Shown here: piece after piece, positions 24,906-36,652 of the stretch | How positions within the stretch are numbered: the first letter of the stretch is position 1 | How the letters are laid out: every line of letters begins with the position of its first letter | Origin: Homalodisca vitripennis | Lineage: Eukaryota > Arthropoda > Insecta > Hemiptera > Cicadellidae | Length of the DNA: 64,000 bases | Direction of reading: 5' to 3' | Assembly (NCBI RefSeq): GCF_021130785.1 | Contig: NC_060213.1 | Location: 100,573,501 to 100,637,500, forward strand | Program-made: the position numbers and the translations under genes | The notes under the pieces: model-generated | Database searches by the model: none | What the model saw: the letters and a program-made list of their open reading frames with translations, nothing else | Told to the model about the DNA's origin: nothing

Positions 24906-26636
24906 CTGGACGGGCATCGTAACGTTACCGAGCGTTACACTTTTTCATCAGTGACTCCGAGCCGCAACCTGATTTAAGACGTTGTCACGTCAAAAAATGA
25001 TATAACTGATCGAAAGTTGACTGTATTTGACACATACTTATTAGATAATAATAGTTCTGTAACGTTTTCACTCATGATAAAAAACAATAATAATGCCACT
25101 TTAAAAAAAAAATATCCCTAATAACTTCTCACAGTACAATCTTGTCCTGCTATTCACAGCAGTCACAACACTGAAAACTTTCACTTTTTCCGACTTGCGT
25201 AAAAACAATAAGTAATTTGTTTGTACGCTCACCACCTCCCAATTAATGAAAAACTTTACTGTTTCAAATGTTTTCTAATCGCTAAAAACTAATAAAACTC
25301 GAGGAACCTTTGTGAGGGAGTAAATTGGTAAATTGCAATGTAGCGAACAATCGTAATATAAACAAGGAACTCCCACAACGCGATATCATCACAAATCAGA
25401 TGTAGGTTTGCAGCCAGAGGTACACAAAACTCACTGGTACCAATGGTACTGAATGACATGTTTCTCACAATTAACGTCAGGACGAGCGATCGTACTTATT
25501 ATCTAAAGTACACTTTACAATATTGTGTAAAGTTTTTATGAATCATAAACCTGTTGAAACATATAGTAATATAATCATTAAAAATACTAGTGTATTTATT
25601 TACGAATAACTGAAGTAAACGTGCATTTTATAAAACCCTTGGTTAAAAGACACGTGAAGGGTTCTTTGCCACTGGAGAAACACTATCAAAACTTCCGTAA
25701 GTGGTTTTTTGTTACGTTTAGGGTAAATAAAAAATGTTTAGTCTTTGACACTAGTCATTATTCGAACAGTCAGAAAGTGGCATTTTACTTACAACGAACC
25801 CCGCCATTTTTATCGTCATAACATAAAGCAGACCATCTTGCTTATAATAATCGCATTAAAATATTCCATCCTCTTCGGGACTTTTCTGTAGATGAGCTTG
25901 TGTCGTTTTTGTCTTCGAGTCACAGGAGAGGTCGGACTCTAGAGGCCTGAGTGATTTATCGACTGTCCAGTGGAGGTTCTAGAGCGATCCATCCACCTCA
26001 TGTTCTACTAATTGACCCCGGTGATCTATAGACTCTACATTTCAGCCGAAGCTAATTATTCTACCACAACGATCGACTGCCTCCTTACCAAGCAAAGCTC
26101 CTGAATACTTAAGGTCTCTCGTACACGCATGCAAGTTCCTGTGCCAGTTCTGTCACTCAGTACACTCTCTATTTGGGCTTAACGTCTCGTAAAATACCTC
26201 CGAGCCATTATTCTTGACAATTTCAGGTTTGTTTATGCACTCGAGTGATTTGGTTTGTAAATCGACGGCTTCTTAAATTTATAACAGAGCTTACTGCATT
26301 GTTTTAAACTCTCCCACACTTTAAGTACGTTTGGCACACAATTGCACAGTTTTGTTCGAACAAAACAAAAAGCGTCAGTGAATTTTTATTGCTTGATGCG
26401 CAGACATCAGTGTCTCAGAAAATATATACCATGTTTTAATCATCTTCTGGAGGTAATTTTATGCGGTTGCATTGTTTATGATCATTATCATGATTTATCT
26501 TAGCGATGAATCTGTATTGCCAAGTCCAATGTTTTTCTGTCTCGTGTGTTTATCGGTAAAAGTTTACAAATAGTTATTCAATGAACAATATCAGACATTG
26601 CAACTAAATACTTGAGTGGAAAATAACAAGCTGGAA
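24906..26636. other. Upstream flank or intron of the kinase gene, nothing assigned
   Basis: No exon that fits the missing kinase N-terminus (a segment ending in Gly/Ala-Arg or Lys) was recognised. Short open frames such as 25621-25821 show no family signature. Confidence 0.5.
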
Positions 26637-26677
26637 ATGATTTTAAGCCAATTTGAGTTTGGCAGAATATGCGACAG
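26637..26677 (+). CDS. Possible alternative first coding exon of the kinase gene
   Basis: An ATG at 26637 opens 13 codons plus two bases, ending in CAG|GTGAGC, a good splice donor. The two leftover bases (AG) would combine with the first base of the exon at 26828 to make Arg, keeping the reading frame. The intron would be 150 bp with a pyrimidine-rich 3' end. Against it, the encoded residues lack the beta-1 strand and first glycine of a kinase, so the product would have an incomplete P-loop. The phase match may be chance. No transcript evidence is available here. Confidence 0.15.
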
Positions 26678-26827
26678 GTGAGCGCGTAATCCAGTATTCG
26701 TGAAACTGAAAAAGCGCACAGATGAATGGTTTGACTTTTCTCTTCCATTTTTCAAAAATCATCTGTTACTGTTAAGGCGTGCGCGATTACTTACACAATG
26801 ATTTTCTCATACCTTGTCATCTTCCAG

Positions 26828-27040
26828 GGGATTGTTTGCCAATGTTCGCCGCTGCCGCAGCCGGGAGACCGGGGAGGTGTTTGCCGCCAAGTTCTCCAGC
26901 AGGGCGCGCTACGGCGAAGACTGTACCCAGGAGATCCACCACGAGATCGCGCTGCTGTCGCTTTGCTCGCCTTCTCCCAGGATCGTCCGCCTCCATGATG
27001 TCTTCCAGTCGAGCAAAGAGGTCATCATCGTGATGGAGTT
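26828..27040 (+). CDS. Drak: Drak/STK17-family Ser/Thr kinase, N-lobe exon
   Basis: This internal exon lies between TCTTCCAG and GTAAGT. It starts with the last base of a split codon and ends two bases into a codon. It encodes the glycine-loop end (G-L-F-A-N-V-R-R-C), the ATP-binding lysine in E-V-F-A-A-K-F, the alpha-C segment Q-E-I-H-H-E-I-A-L-L whose Glu should pair with that lysine, and the beta-4/5 region ending V-I-I-V-M-E-(F). The G-E-D-C-x-x-E-I-x-H-E-I-A pattern is characteristic of death-associated kinase-related proteins (STK17A/B, fly Drak), which phosphorylate myosin regulatory light chain. The exon is much richer in G and C than its surroundings. The preceding exon, holding the first P-loop glycine, was not found. 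DAPK or another CaMK-group kinase is the main alternative. Confidence 0.9.
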
Positions 27041-28056
27041 GTAAGTTACACAGTTAGTTAGTTCAATCTATCGCTAGTTTACTGTTTCACTGGAAAATAA
27101 CTAATATTGATCTCTATTAGGTTTTGTACAATCACCCGTTTACACCTACAAATGAGTAGTTCATATTGGTCTCTAATGTGTGACAATAGAAGCTCTACTA
27201 TATTTTTATAAGGATCTTGTTTTTTTATCTGGTTCGCTTGGAGTAAGAACACAAACCTCTTCTTTTCTGCGCAAACTAGTTTAAGGTATATTGATTTATA
27301 TTTGGATTTACGAATAAAAAGATATTATACTACTTATTATAGATTAAAATTAGTACAAGTAAGTTGGGTTACATAACATTTTGGAGAGCATAGGAAGAGA
27401 AGGGGGAATTCTTCCCCGAAGATGTCAATGCTCCAGACCAGATGTCTCCATTTCTTCTTCGTAAGGTAAAAACGCCTGAACTGATCTGATACGTTCTCGT
27501 CAGGTGGTGCCATAAATATCCCAGTGCATCAAGTGAGGCAACAGACGAGGTTTTGACCACAAATAGGAAGCCTGGGACCTGTAAACCACAATCTCGTCTT
27601 GTTCAGCGAAGACACACGATATTGTCGAGCCTGGAGATGCGAGGCTGAATAATACATAGACACGTGACGCGTAGCCATTAGTGGTTAGCACAGAAGGGAA
27701 CGCTATCCAGGAGCAAATAAGGGAGTCGAGATGTGCGGTCTGTGACCAGTTAATCAGCGGTACCCTGTGGCTCTACTGGTCGGATCGGACAAGAGGCCAT
27801 TACTTGCGATCAGCAGATATCTGGATGTAAATATGACAGCTTTGTGCATATCCTCGGGCATTTAATTGAATAACGTTGCCTCTACTGTATTGAATGCCCT
27901 CGAGTTAATGTCTGGCCATCTGCGCACTTATTTGCCTCCATTTGTAGGAATTCACAATGGCTATTGTTTTATCCATGACTATTTAAACTTGTGGTAACTC
28001 CCCTCTCATTTAACTCAACCGAAGACTCAAATAATGTCTGGAGTTTCTGATTTCAG
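27041..28056 (+). other. Kinase intron (1,016 bp)
   Basis: Bounded by GTAAGT and TTTCAG. Removing it joins TT to C, giving Phe in place of the usual hinge Leu/Glu-Tyr/Phe and restoring the kinase frame. It contains a GC-balanced part around 27.35-27.85 kb with open frames of about 63 codons on the minus strand. No repeat family or domain is recognisable in them. Confidence 0.85.
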
Positions 28057-28195
28057 CGCCCCTGGAGGAGACATGCAGACCATCATTGATGACAATTTGG
28101 TCCCGTTCGAGTCGGACGTGGTCAAGTTCGTCCAGCACGTTGTAGAGGGACTCGCCTACCTGCATCACCGTAAAATTGTGCACCTTGATATCAAG
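28057..28195 (+). CDS. Drak: Drak/STK17-family Ser/Thr kinase, hinge to catalytic-loop exon
   Basis: The exon is bounded by TTTCAG and GTAGGG. It holds one leading base plus 46 codons and ends in phase 0. It continues the kinase from the hinge: A-P-G-G-D-M-Q-T-I-I-D-D, the alpha-D/alpha-E region, Y-L-H-H, and the catalytic loop I-V-H-L-D-I-K with the catalytic Asp and the Lys that follows two residues later. The H-L-D form instead of H-R-D is shared with Drak/STK17 and DAPK-group kinases. The next exon should begin with the rest of the loop (Pro-x-Asn) and carry the DFG motif. I could not find it in the remaining 35.8 kb, so it lies past the window, is a short exon that I missed, or has been lost. 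Nothing seen suggests a pseudogene, since both exons have clean frames and sites. Confidence 0.9.
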
Positions 28196-28254
28196 GTAGG
28201 GCAAACCTAAATAAGAGTCGTAATTATTATTTAAATTCCAATTCTAGTATTTAC

Positions 28255-28501
28255 CAGTGGCATACATTTTTTAAAATTATTTCCGGTGGAGACTGACACT
28301 CTGGGTTGAAATACACTTTAAAATACACTTCAAAAATAGGGGATGAGGAACCCTTTCCCGTGAAATTTTTGAAGGTTAGGACCTCATAAATAATGAGGTT
28401 CTCTAGCATCAAATATAATGGTTGCTATTTAGATGTCTGCCCTTTTAAAATTTCGGGGTGTTTGGGCGCCGTGAGCCCCCCTTCCCTTACCCTTATCTGT
28501 G
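28255..28501. mobile_element. Non-autonomous hAT-like MITE with 8-bp target duplication
   Basis: The element starts CAGTGGCATAC and is preceded by GTATTTAC. It ends ...TTATCTGTG followed by GTATTTAT, so the flanks form an 8-bp target-site duplication with one mismatch. It is about 247 bp with no coding capacity. The same starting decamer and G-rich inner ends are found at 58817-59056. CA-G/A ends and 8-bp duplications are typical of hAT transposons. It sits 60 bp after the kinase exon, within the next intron. Confidence 0.65.
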
Positions 28502-28694
28502 GTATTTATTAAAAGAAGACAATGTGTAGATTAAATGGCAACAGTCACATACTCGTAATCAGAACAACGCAGATGAATACAAGCAACAGAGGAACTCGTG
28601 AACAGAAAATGCGGTTGATAATAAGGGGTGTTATAATGGAGTTTTTTTTATTGTTCTTGACGTCCTTGAAATTGTATAGATCAAACTGATAGAA

Positions 28695-28746
28695 TAAGCT
28701 TATTTCTTATATCAACGTTATCTGATTGATATAAGAAATAAGCTTA
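28695..28746. repeat. Perfect 21-bp inverted repeat (hairpin)
   Basis: TAAGCTTATTTCTTATATCA plus A at 28695-28715 is the exact reverse complement of 28726-28746, around a 10-base spacer. No mismatch is present. It could form a cruciform or RNA hairpin. It sits in the presumed kinase intron and no transposon could be associated with it. Confidence 0.9.
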
Positions 28747-28749
28747 GAA

Positions 28750-31100
28750 CACCGTCTATGGGATTTAATCTTGTAGAAATTATTTTACTTTAATTGATTC
28801 ATACATTAACAAAATGTACTCAGTATTAATAAATACATATATTACAATGTTAGTTACATATAAGTAAAAGTTAGACTATGTCTTTTATATCTGCACTGCT
28901 AGTGGTATATCTGCTGCTACCCACATCTTTACACGCAATTCAGTAGGCGTAGCACATGTATGACCACTGCTGGTTCGAGTGACCAATGTTGAGTTTGTCT
29001 TATTGCCACGATCAAGAAAATACATCAAAAGTGTATATTATGGCCTTTGTAATTTATTTGATACTTATTATTTTGTCCCATACTTGATTTTTCCTTGTTT
29101 CCCCATCAAGAAAATATACATACACGTACATACACAGATCGGAAAACTCTGCTTCTGTCAAAAGGCATCTAAGATGGGTTTTACAACGGCCTTTAAATTT
29201 AAATTAAAAGTTAGATACTAGCTTTGTTTTTTATGTCTAATGATTAATATTTGCCAAATATGTACAGTTAAAATTGCATTATAATTACACTATATTTGTT
29301 TTTAGAACTGAATAATATTTTAAATATTTGAGAACAGTTAGGGCTGGAATGAGGACATTAGTAAAAAAGAAACAGAAACAGCGAACTTTCATCTAGCATA
29401 GTTCTTGCCGACTGCTTCAAAGGGAATCTTCGGATTCAAATTCTGTATTCCCATATTGTTTTTGGGAAATTGCTTAGGTTAGATTTGTATTTACCTAATG
29501 ACCTAATGATTGTAAATCTAAAATCAGCATGAAAATTAATGATTACGCCTTTTAAATCTTGCGCACTATAAATGTAAACAAATTTAAAATAGTGGTTAAA
29601 GTAATTAAACATACGGTTGTGATGTTACAAAACAGCAAATACACAGGGTAGTTGCATTTCATTTGAAAGGTTCTTTTAATTAAGATTGCACAACGTTAGA
29701 TGCCAAGATGGGATTTTCACTACTTTAAAAACCATTGGGGCTTAGGCCGAAGGGATTTTCGAAATGAAAATAGGTCTATATTCATTATAGGGACCGTAAG
29801 AATGTCCATGTAAAACTTTAAGTACAATCGGTTGAATAGTTTACGGAAAAAAGCAAAACAAACAAACAAAGGCACTTTCGAATTTATATTATTATAATTG
29901 AATGCTTAAAAAACTTATTTTTGAAATTCTTTTTAGGTTTGCCGATGTGTTTTTGTACTAAATCTGAAATTTTATATAATGTTTTTTAACTCTGTTTGAC
30001 TATAAATCGTGGGGTATTAAACGCTTTTAAACGTTTTAAAAGGTTTTAAACGTTTTATTAGTGAACAATAAAATTTTAACGTTTCTCTATCCAACATGCA
30101 GAGCAAATTCACGCCCATTTTTATTTCACTATCAACCTCATTTTTCACTAGTAATCCGACCTTCACGTCAGTAACACTTAACTAGCTTGGAAACAACCTC
30201 AGAATGTCGGATGGAGAATTGTAAAGATAAAACAAACCGTAAATCTTTACGATCTATAAAAACTGTAACTATCAATCCAGCCCTTTCCCGTCCACAGCGA
30301 GCGGTGTTCGGCCTCCTTTACGGCCTGATAGAGAGCGGAACCCGCGTTATCAAAGTTCCCTCTAATGGGAAGGATTTGCTCCCTAGTACGCCCAACTGGC
30401 GAAACTTTATGTGGGCATAAAATTTCAGGACTTACTGTCCAACTGTAAACCCAAATAATGCCCTCAGCAAGTACCACTGCCCGGGACGTTACATGTAAGT
30501 GCATTTTTATCACCCCGTTCTACACATAAGCGATTTTAACGTGACAAAATGCTTTGCCTGACTTTATTGAGCAATTTCACCCTATTCATGATTATTATAC
30601 GAGTAATACCACTTCATAACTGAAATTCCAACAATTTCACTCAATTGTATAATTTTTTTGAACGAACGTGCTATTTAAAATATTTGTTATATTTGAAGCA
30701 TAATATCATAATAAGTAAAATGTCAAAAATAATGTAAGGAATTTAGATTTTTTTTATTTTGGGATCCAAACAATCTCAGATTGTAATTAGGGGCCGAAAT
30801 CTCAGACAAACCAAATCTCTTCCTAGATTGTTTTATATGAGAAGAAATAGCTAGTGGTAATACAATTAGGAAGTAAATGAGTGAGAAATGTTTATTGATA
30901 AGAAGAACATTAAACGAATTTCTATTCACATCCACCCACATTCCTACATGTACAGGATAAGTAAAATCCCATTCAGATACAGGAACGAATCAAATAACCA
31001 CCTCCCTCACGCAATGTTGTGATATTTTGTTATATCTAGTACAAATTATATCTAAAGTATCCTAGGTATCTGAATGTTTAGTGTCTGATCTTATCACTCC
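28750..31100. other. Presumed kinase intron, nothing further recognised
   Basis: AT-rich sequence with isolated open frames (28979-29221, 30187-30420) that show no domain. A few 'ttttaaacg' repeats lie at 30.02-30.06 kb. Confidence 0.5.
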
Positions 31101-31103
31101 AGG

Positions 31104-31325
31104 ATTGCCGATATCCGAGCGGTCTAACACGTTGGACTTTCAGTCTGAGTTAGAGATAGCGCAGGTTCGAATCCTGTCTGTGACCTTTGCAGTTTTTATC
31201 AGTACCATCGACCTTGTACTGTATCGACTCTCCCCCTTATTCTGTTTGATAAGATCCTCACACAGACCAGTGGCCCATGAGGACGGACAGAGTAAGGCTT
31301 AAAAATGTATCGACTTCTCCTTAAA
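31104..31325 (+). mobile_element. tRNA-Leu-derived SINE, copy A
   Basis: The head is tRNA-like: 'ccgatatccgagcggtctaa' (A box) followed by an anticodon-like arm, a long variable region and GGTTCGAATCC (B box). Downstream is a conserved body, 'tttttatcagtaccatcga' then 'ccttgtactgtatcgactct', ending in a relic of 'gacttctcctt'. The long variable arm and the A-box region fit a tRNA-Leu origin best. The anticodon arm is corrupted and the body is not tRNA, so it is a SINE and not a tRNA gene. Two more copies lie on the minus strand. Confidence 0.85.
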
Positions 31326-31329
31326 CAAA

Positions 31330-32090
31330 TTTGACTATAACCTGATTTAATCGCATGAACTGTTCTTGGCTAAAGCGTCAGATCATTCACACAATGGCGG
31401 CTTTCTTGATTCCACATCAGTTAGGCTCAAACTTCCTACTAATTAGGTGCTATGAAACTATATATTTTAACTTATTTCGCATTGTTAATACTTGCGGAAC
31501 AACTCTCATCAATGTGACGGTCAAATCTCATCAATCCGTCACCTAAAAAATTTCATCAAAACCACCTCTTATTCATTTCTAATATTGATTACCGGTATTG
31601 AAATCAGCAAAGAGCTCATCGAGTGTAATTTAAAAAAAAAAAACACTCTTGGCACAAGACTCACATAGCTCACTCAAGCCCCAGACAGTTTAAATCCTTT
31701 GACATAGAACATGCTCGTCAATCCCAGGCATCTAAATTAATGAGTTTGATACCTGATCGGATTATAAATGTCAGACACGTGTCATATTCATTTAGTCTCA
31801 TCAGTTGTGAATAAACCACTGATTTCACTCGTTAGACTCATTTGTTTATATTAAAATTTATATTATCGTGCTTTAATTTTAAAAATCCAAACCTTAACTA
31901 CTACACAATCTTCTTGAAACTTTCTTGAAGCTAAGGAAATATGTTTGGCATTCTGATACGTACTAAATTATATATAATAAGCAAGATGAACACATAATCT
32001 CTGTATAACTTGTGTTCATCTGTATAACCCTGTTTTATCCAGAATCACTTCTTAACAGAACACAGCATTATGATATATTTTAATTTATTA
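31330..32090. other. Intergenic or intronic stretch, nothing recognised
   Basis: AT-rich DNA between a SINE and a foldback element, with no supported coding region. Confidence 0.55.
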
Positions 32091-32094
32091 CTTT

Positions 32095-32530
32095 CTTTGT
32101 TTGAAGTTTATTTTTAACGATGGAAGGATTGTGAAGGAAACAGGATTTTTTTTAACTGAACTACAATACGTCTGCATTCATCTACCAACCACCTACGTTG
32201 GCCTCTGGTCAGTCGTAGGTGGTTGGTAGACTAACGCAGACGTATTGTTACCTGTATTCTGTAGTTCAGATTAGTGTTTTGTATAATTTTTTATTAAGTA
32301 CATGTTTTAGAGTTAGTGAAGTTGACACACAAAATGGTGGTTGTGTTTCCTTAGGCTTGCCACAACGCTTTGGTATGATTTGTTTATTTTAACCTAGTTT
32401 GTAATTATGTATTTGGTTAGTTATTTACCTGAAGAAGTGATCAGATTGCAGATCTCGAAACGCAGTGTTACTGATTTTTTGTTTCACTGGACGATGGCAA
32501 ATATCCGAAAAAATCCTGTTTCCTTATTAC
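32095..32530. mobile_element. Foldback transposon, left arm deleted
   Basis: It begins like the element at 44495 ('tttgaagtttatttttaac', then 'aaggaaacaggattttt') but jumps directly into the inner region, losing most of the left arm. The right arm (about 32335-32525) matches the other copy and ends 'ccgaaaaaatcctgtttcctta', the inverse of the start. The inner part holds its own hairpin: 'caatacgtctgcattc' and 'accaaccacctacg' at about 32165-32200 pair with 32214-32248. It has no coding capacity, so it must have moved with another element's enzyme. Confidence 0.7.
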
Positions 32531-32867
32531 TTTCAATTTACAACCTGACATTAAGCCCCATTTAATGTTAAAACCCCACAAACTTTATGTTGCAAAGCAC
32601 GAAGTCTTTGAGTTTTAAATGTTATCACCAGTCGTGACTGCAAGCACGATCTATCCACAAGCACGATCAGTAGACATTCCCTCAGGCTCGCGACAATCCG
32701 TTCCTGTCACTCATTCCCGGAACCACTGCTGTGCCAGGCTGCAGTTGAGGATTTATTACACGATCCACGTCCACCTGCGTCGGTCTGATTGTCTACACCT
32801 CTCTTGCCGTCACACCTTGTGCAGCCAATATATAAGCTCTCCGCCAGGTCTGTTGCCCGCTGTGATT

Positions 32868-32912
32868 GGAATGCCACAAGGATCACTGCTCAGCCCAATG
32901 TTATTTGTAAAC
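32868..32912 (+). pseudogene. Reverse-transcriptase relic, motif B
   Basis: One frame of an open stretch beginning near 32619 reads GMPQGSLLSPMLFVN. This matches the G-(I/V/M)-PQGS-x-L-SP-x-LF block of LINE reverse transcriptases. The open frame around it is not otherwise RT-like. The variant with Ser-Pro differs from the Gly-Pro type in the other fragments, so it probably comes from a different LINE lineage. Confidence 0.55.
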
Positions 32913-32989
32913 TGTTTCAGCCCGTTTCGTTTTATAACTATGTCTTATTTAGCGTTTGTTATATTCCTCAGTATTAAAAATCTCTAAAT

Positions 32990-34075
32990 GCTTACCATTA
33001 TACGTTTCATGATGGAATCAAGTAAAGGGGAAGTTCCCAATCAAAGAGGGAAAACCTGATTTCTTCAAACTAATATCGTCTAATGGTACAATTTAAATTT
33101 AAATAACCCGTTGACGTAATGGTACCGAGTTTCATACTAAAATATTTCTCTATCTCTAAAATTACTATTCTAATCCTTGATTTATTTTAGTGGTATTATT
33201 GTTCTAGTAGATATACTAAAGAGGTTCTTTGGGGAAGAACATACTCTTCGAGTTGAACTACTGTAGTTAACAGAAAGCGACTATGTTGTAGCTCTCCACT
33301 AACATTAATTTCTGTGAACACTAGAACCAACAGGTCATGGACATAGCCTAAGAGGTGCGCTCTACACAGCAAGTTTTGCTGAGTAGCCTGGATCCATAAA
33401 GAATTACAACCTCGTCGTATACAAGCGGTTCATAACGGTACAGAAGTTGCTGGCTGTTCTGATCTTATTATGATCTCATTAGGTGAGTATAGGATACAGA
33501 TTTCAGTATCCAGCTCAGCTTAAAGATTTAAGCTCAAGAGGATGGAGTAAGAATCTTTAAACAAACCTCACTTAGCAGAATCTTAAACTTGATTAGAACT
33601 CGACCTCGAAAGAGGATGTGCTTTGGTACTTTGTGTACGCAATTTATTCTATCAACACTATCATTCTTAGTATAATCATCAACAATATATGTGCATCAGC
33701 TTTATCTCGTTACACTGCTCATGTAGACCTAATATGAGATGCAGTCAAATAAAGTTATTCAGATGAAACGCGTGTATCGATCGTATAACACGATTCGAGT
33801 GGTTGTACAGTACGTTATATGTAACACACGGCACGAGCGCCGAATACGCACACGATTATATATCCTAAAACAACAATGCCACTAAAACACTCATGGATTA
33901 GAATAATAATTTTAGAGATAGTGGTATGTTTTAGTCACTAAACAGAAATCAATGGTAAACCACCATCCTTGGTTTAGCGTCCGGATTGGATTTCGATCAG
34001 ATCTTCTTAGCACTTGTATTCTGTGAAATTAATTATTAATGACGACACCCTTCCTTAAATCGTGGCCTTATATGT
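32990..34075. other. Intergenic or intronic stretch, nothing recognised
   Basis: No open frame or repeat could be assigned. Base composition is AT-rich throughout. Confidence 0.6.
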
Positions 34076-34079
34076 AGTC

Positions 34080-34490
34080 TATCCACCCACCTGTGCGATA
34101 ACTCCTGATAAAATGAATCTAGGGTCATGAGTTTTGGTATATGGGTTCATCTCGGTCCGAGGAAGAACGCTGTTGATTTTGGGGTGATAAGGTCACAAGG
34201 CAGTACGTATGTCTGTCTTTCCGACTGCCTATCTGTGTCACAACTCTTGAGAGGAAGGTTGCAGAGAATTTAAATATGGTATGTAGGTTTCTCCTAGTTC
34301 AAAGAGAAATTCTATTGATCTTTTAGTCAAAAGGTCAAAGGATAGTAAGTCTATCTGTCTGTCCAATTACTGATCTGTGCGATAACCCTGGATAGTAAAG
34401 TCCTAGAGATTTAAAACTTGGTGAAGAGGTCGTCTTGGTCCAAGGTAGAGCTCTATTGATTTTAGGGTTAACAAATCCGTCCGTGCGCCA
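34080..34490 (-). repeat. Diverged tandem repeat, three 142-bp units
   Basis: The anchor GTGYSAYAAC recurs at 34093, 34235 and 34377, a spacing of 142 bp each time. In reverse complement the units carry 'ctaga', 'gacggaca' relics and 'ccaaaatcaa', so they are diverged relatives of the minisatellite at 47745-48990, here in inverted orientation and with a longer period. Confidence 0.7.
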
Positions 34491-34878
34491 CCATTAACGT
34501 TCGCTCGAGTCCTTCAATACTCCATTGTATCAGTTTATTTCCAGTGCTAACGATTTGAAATAACGCCCATACAAAGTCTAATTGGTATGCGCCAAATCAA
34601 CAGGTTAGAACCTGACTTACATGTTAAGTTTCATTGTTATCCTAGTTGAATCAACAATGAGCGGTCAACAAAAGCTGTTTGAAGGTTGCAGTCGCCGATG
34701 TCACTGTCTGGAGAAGGGATCGCTTGATTAGTCTGCCCATTAGCCGTCGTCTGACAGGCTTATTGCCTTGATCCGAATCTGTGGCTGACCAAGGCCTTAC
34801 TATCGCGCGCACAATGCTATCTCTACGGATCTACATGTCACTGAACATTGCGCCTGCGCGGCACTCTTCGTTTGTCTC

Positions 34879-34891
34879 GGCGCATGCGCAG
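34879..34891. promoter_or_regulatory. NRF-1/Ewg-type palindrome
   Basis: GGCGCATGCGCAG contains the palindrome GCGCATGCGC, the core of the NRF-1 (fly Ewg) binding site. It lies in a locally CpG-richer segment (34.70-35.00 kb) that also contains 'gcgcctgcgcgg' 22 bases upstream. No transcript start or gene could be tied to it. Confidence 0.4.
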
Positions 34892-35129
34892 TGGACATAT
34901 CTTTACGGTGGTCGCCATCCTCGGGCAGGTTACACCACTGCGTCGTCCAATAGAAGAGTCATCAGTTTACAATTGCCTCGTTTAGTCGTAGACGGTACAT
35001 ATTACTTACTGGTTACTCTGTTTTATAGTCCTGGTTTACACCCTGTGTACATATTATGTTTATTAGCAGTGATATATTAACCTTAATAAAACTACTTTCT
35101 ATTTAACTTTAACTGTTGCTGGTTGCCTT

Positions 35130-35430
35130 TAACTGTTGATTTATTGGATGAGCGTTATCGACCGCATGAGGGGCTGGAAAAATTTTATTTCTCAAAGTCT
35201 GCTTAATTGTCTCTCTGCACGAGAACGAACAGACCTACAAACGAAATGTTTAATGGAGCTTATCACTCGAGGGGCTGGAAAATATTGATTTATGTCTGTC
35301 TGTCTGTCTGTCGATATCTCGAGAACGAACTGGCCTATAAACTTCAAATTTTTCTTCAAGCTTTATTTCTATATAGACAACATTGAGTTAGTTCGATGAT
35401 GGTGCATATCCCTCCAAGGGATTCAGCTGA
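35130..35430. repeat. Relics of the GACA-type satellite family with (TGTC)n
   Basis: Two partial units start 'gaggggctggaaaa' at about 35168 and 35270. They contain 'cgagaacgaac' and, in the second, a TGTC microsatellite at 35294-35312 next to 'gatatctcgagaacgaact'. 'Tagttcgatgatggtgcat' near 35390 is a reversed fragment of the same family found at 51738. The assignment is by shared words only. Confidence 0.5.
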
Positions 35431-35434
35431 ACTT

Positions 35435-36645
35435 TAGTTAACTTTTTTGTTGTTTTTATGTATATAACCATGATGTCAGTATGATCACAGAGTAAATACA
35501 TTTACACTCAAAATGACCTGTAGATGTTTAAATTTTCATACAACTTCAGCGAAGCCTGTTACGAGACACATGTTGTTATAATAAATGATAATGCTGGATT
35601 TATTTTCCTCAAGCCGTATATAAATAACTACTAGGGTTTTTTGGTTTTCAAACATTCTCTATATTACATTTTCTCTTTTTCTATCTTACTTCGCTTCTAT
35701 CAAAATAACTAGTCACTGATAGGACAAAACAAGACAGCAATGTCTGAGAAACGATCCGATAAGACAAACATAATGTTCAAAATTCTGATGTCTTCCGATT
35801 TACATGCATCCACTTGTGTGATATGGGAAAAAATCAACTAACCCCTAAGCAGATTTAATGATAGTTTTGTTCCGCCTATTGCAGATAACATTGGTAAGTC
35901 TTCTCTAAAATCTGATTGGTTATCATACACCGTTGTTGTTTAAATTTCATGCAATTTTCTACAATATATTTTGTTCGCAACTTTAAATTTACACATTAAA
36001 TTTCCTTTAATTTACTAATTCATAATACTCATTTTCTACTGTTTGAGAAGAACACAGTTAAGAGAGAACAAAATGTTGAACAATCTATTAGAATGTTTCA
36101 GTGCAATTAGATATAATTACTTTAGCGTATATAATGACAGCCAGCATACGCCTTGTTTTACCAATTCTATGGGTCGATATGCATGACCATAGATGAAGAA
36201 TAAAGTTTCAGTTTTGTAAAACCAGATGTGTATAGTGCAAGTATGGTGTATTAGTGAAAAAAGGACCTCGTTATTGTCAGGTCCATCGCTGTAAATTTGA
36301 CACCCGTTGTTGTGAAATGTTGCTACATTATTGCTAAATACGATAGTCTCATACATTGGTGCTAGAGTATTGCTTCAACCCTTTAAGCTAAAATCATTTT
36401 AACTTTAATTGGATAACACATTTAAACAAGATACGAGTTCTCCACACCAACTGTGTGTCTTTGCTGAAGTTGTATGCGAAATTTCAGGTTTATAGCTCGA
36501 TTCATTAGGCTATAAGTGTTATTATGTTAAAATGTGTGTCGTTAAAATGGTATGAGATTTTATTCGGTTTGTTTACAAATTTATCCTGAGAATTGCTCAT
36601 TTACATCTTGGTTACCCGTAATACCAGTGTAGAAAAGGTTTGCTA
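35435..36645. other. Intergenic or intronic stretch, nothing recognised
   Basis: AT-rich, with only a short minus-strand open frame (36117-36356) that has no family signature. Confidence 0.6.
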
Positions 36646-36652
36646 ACGCTCA

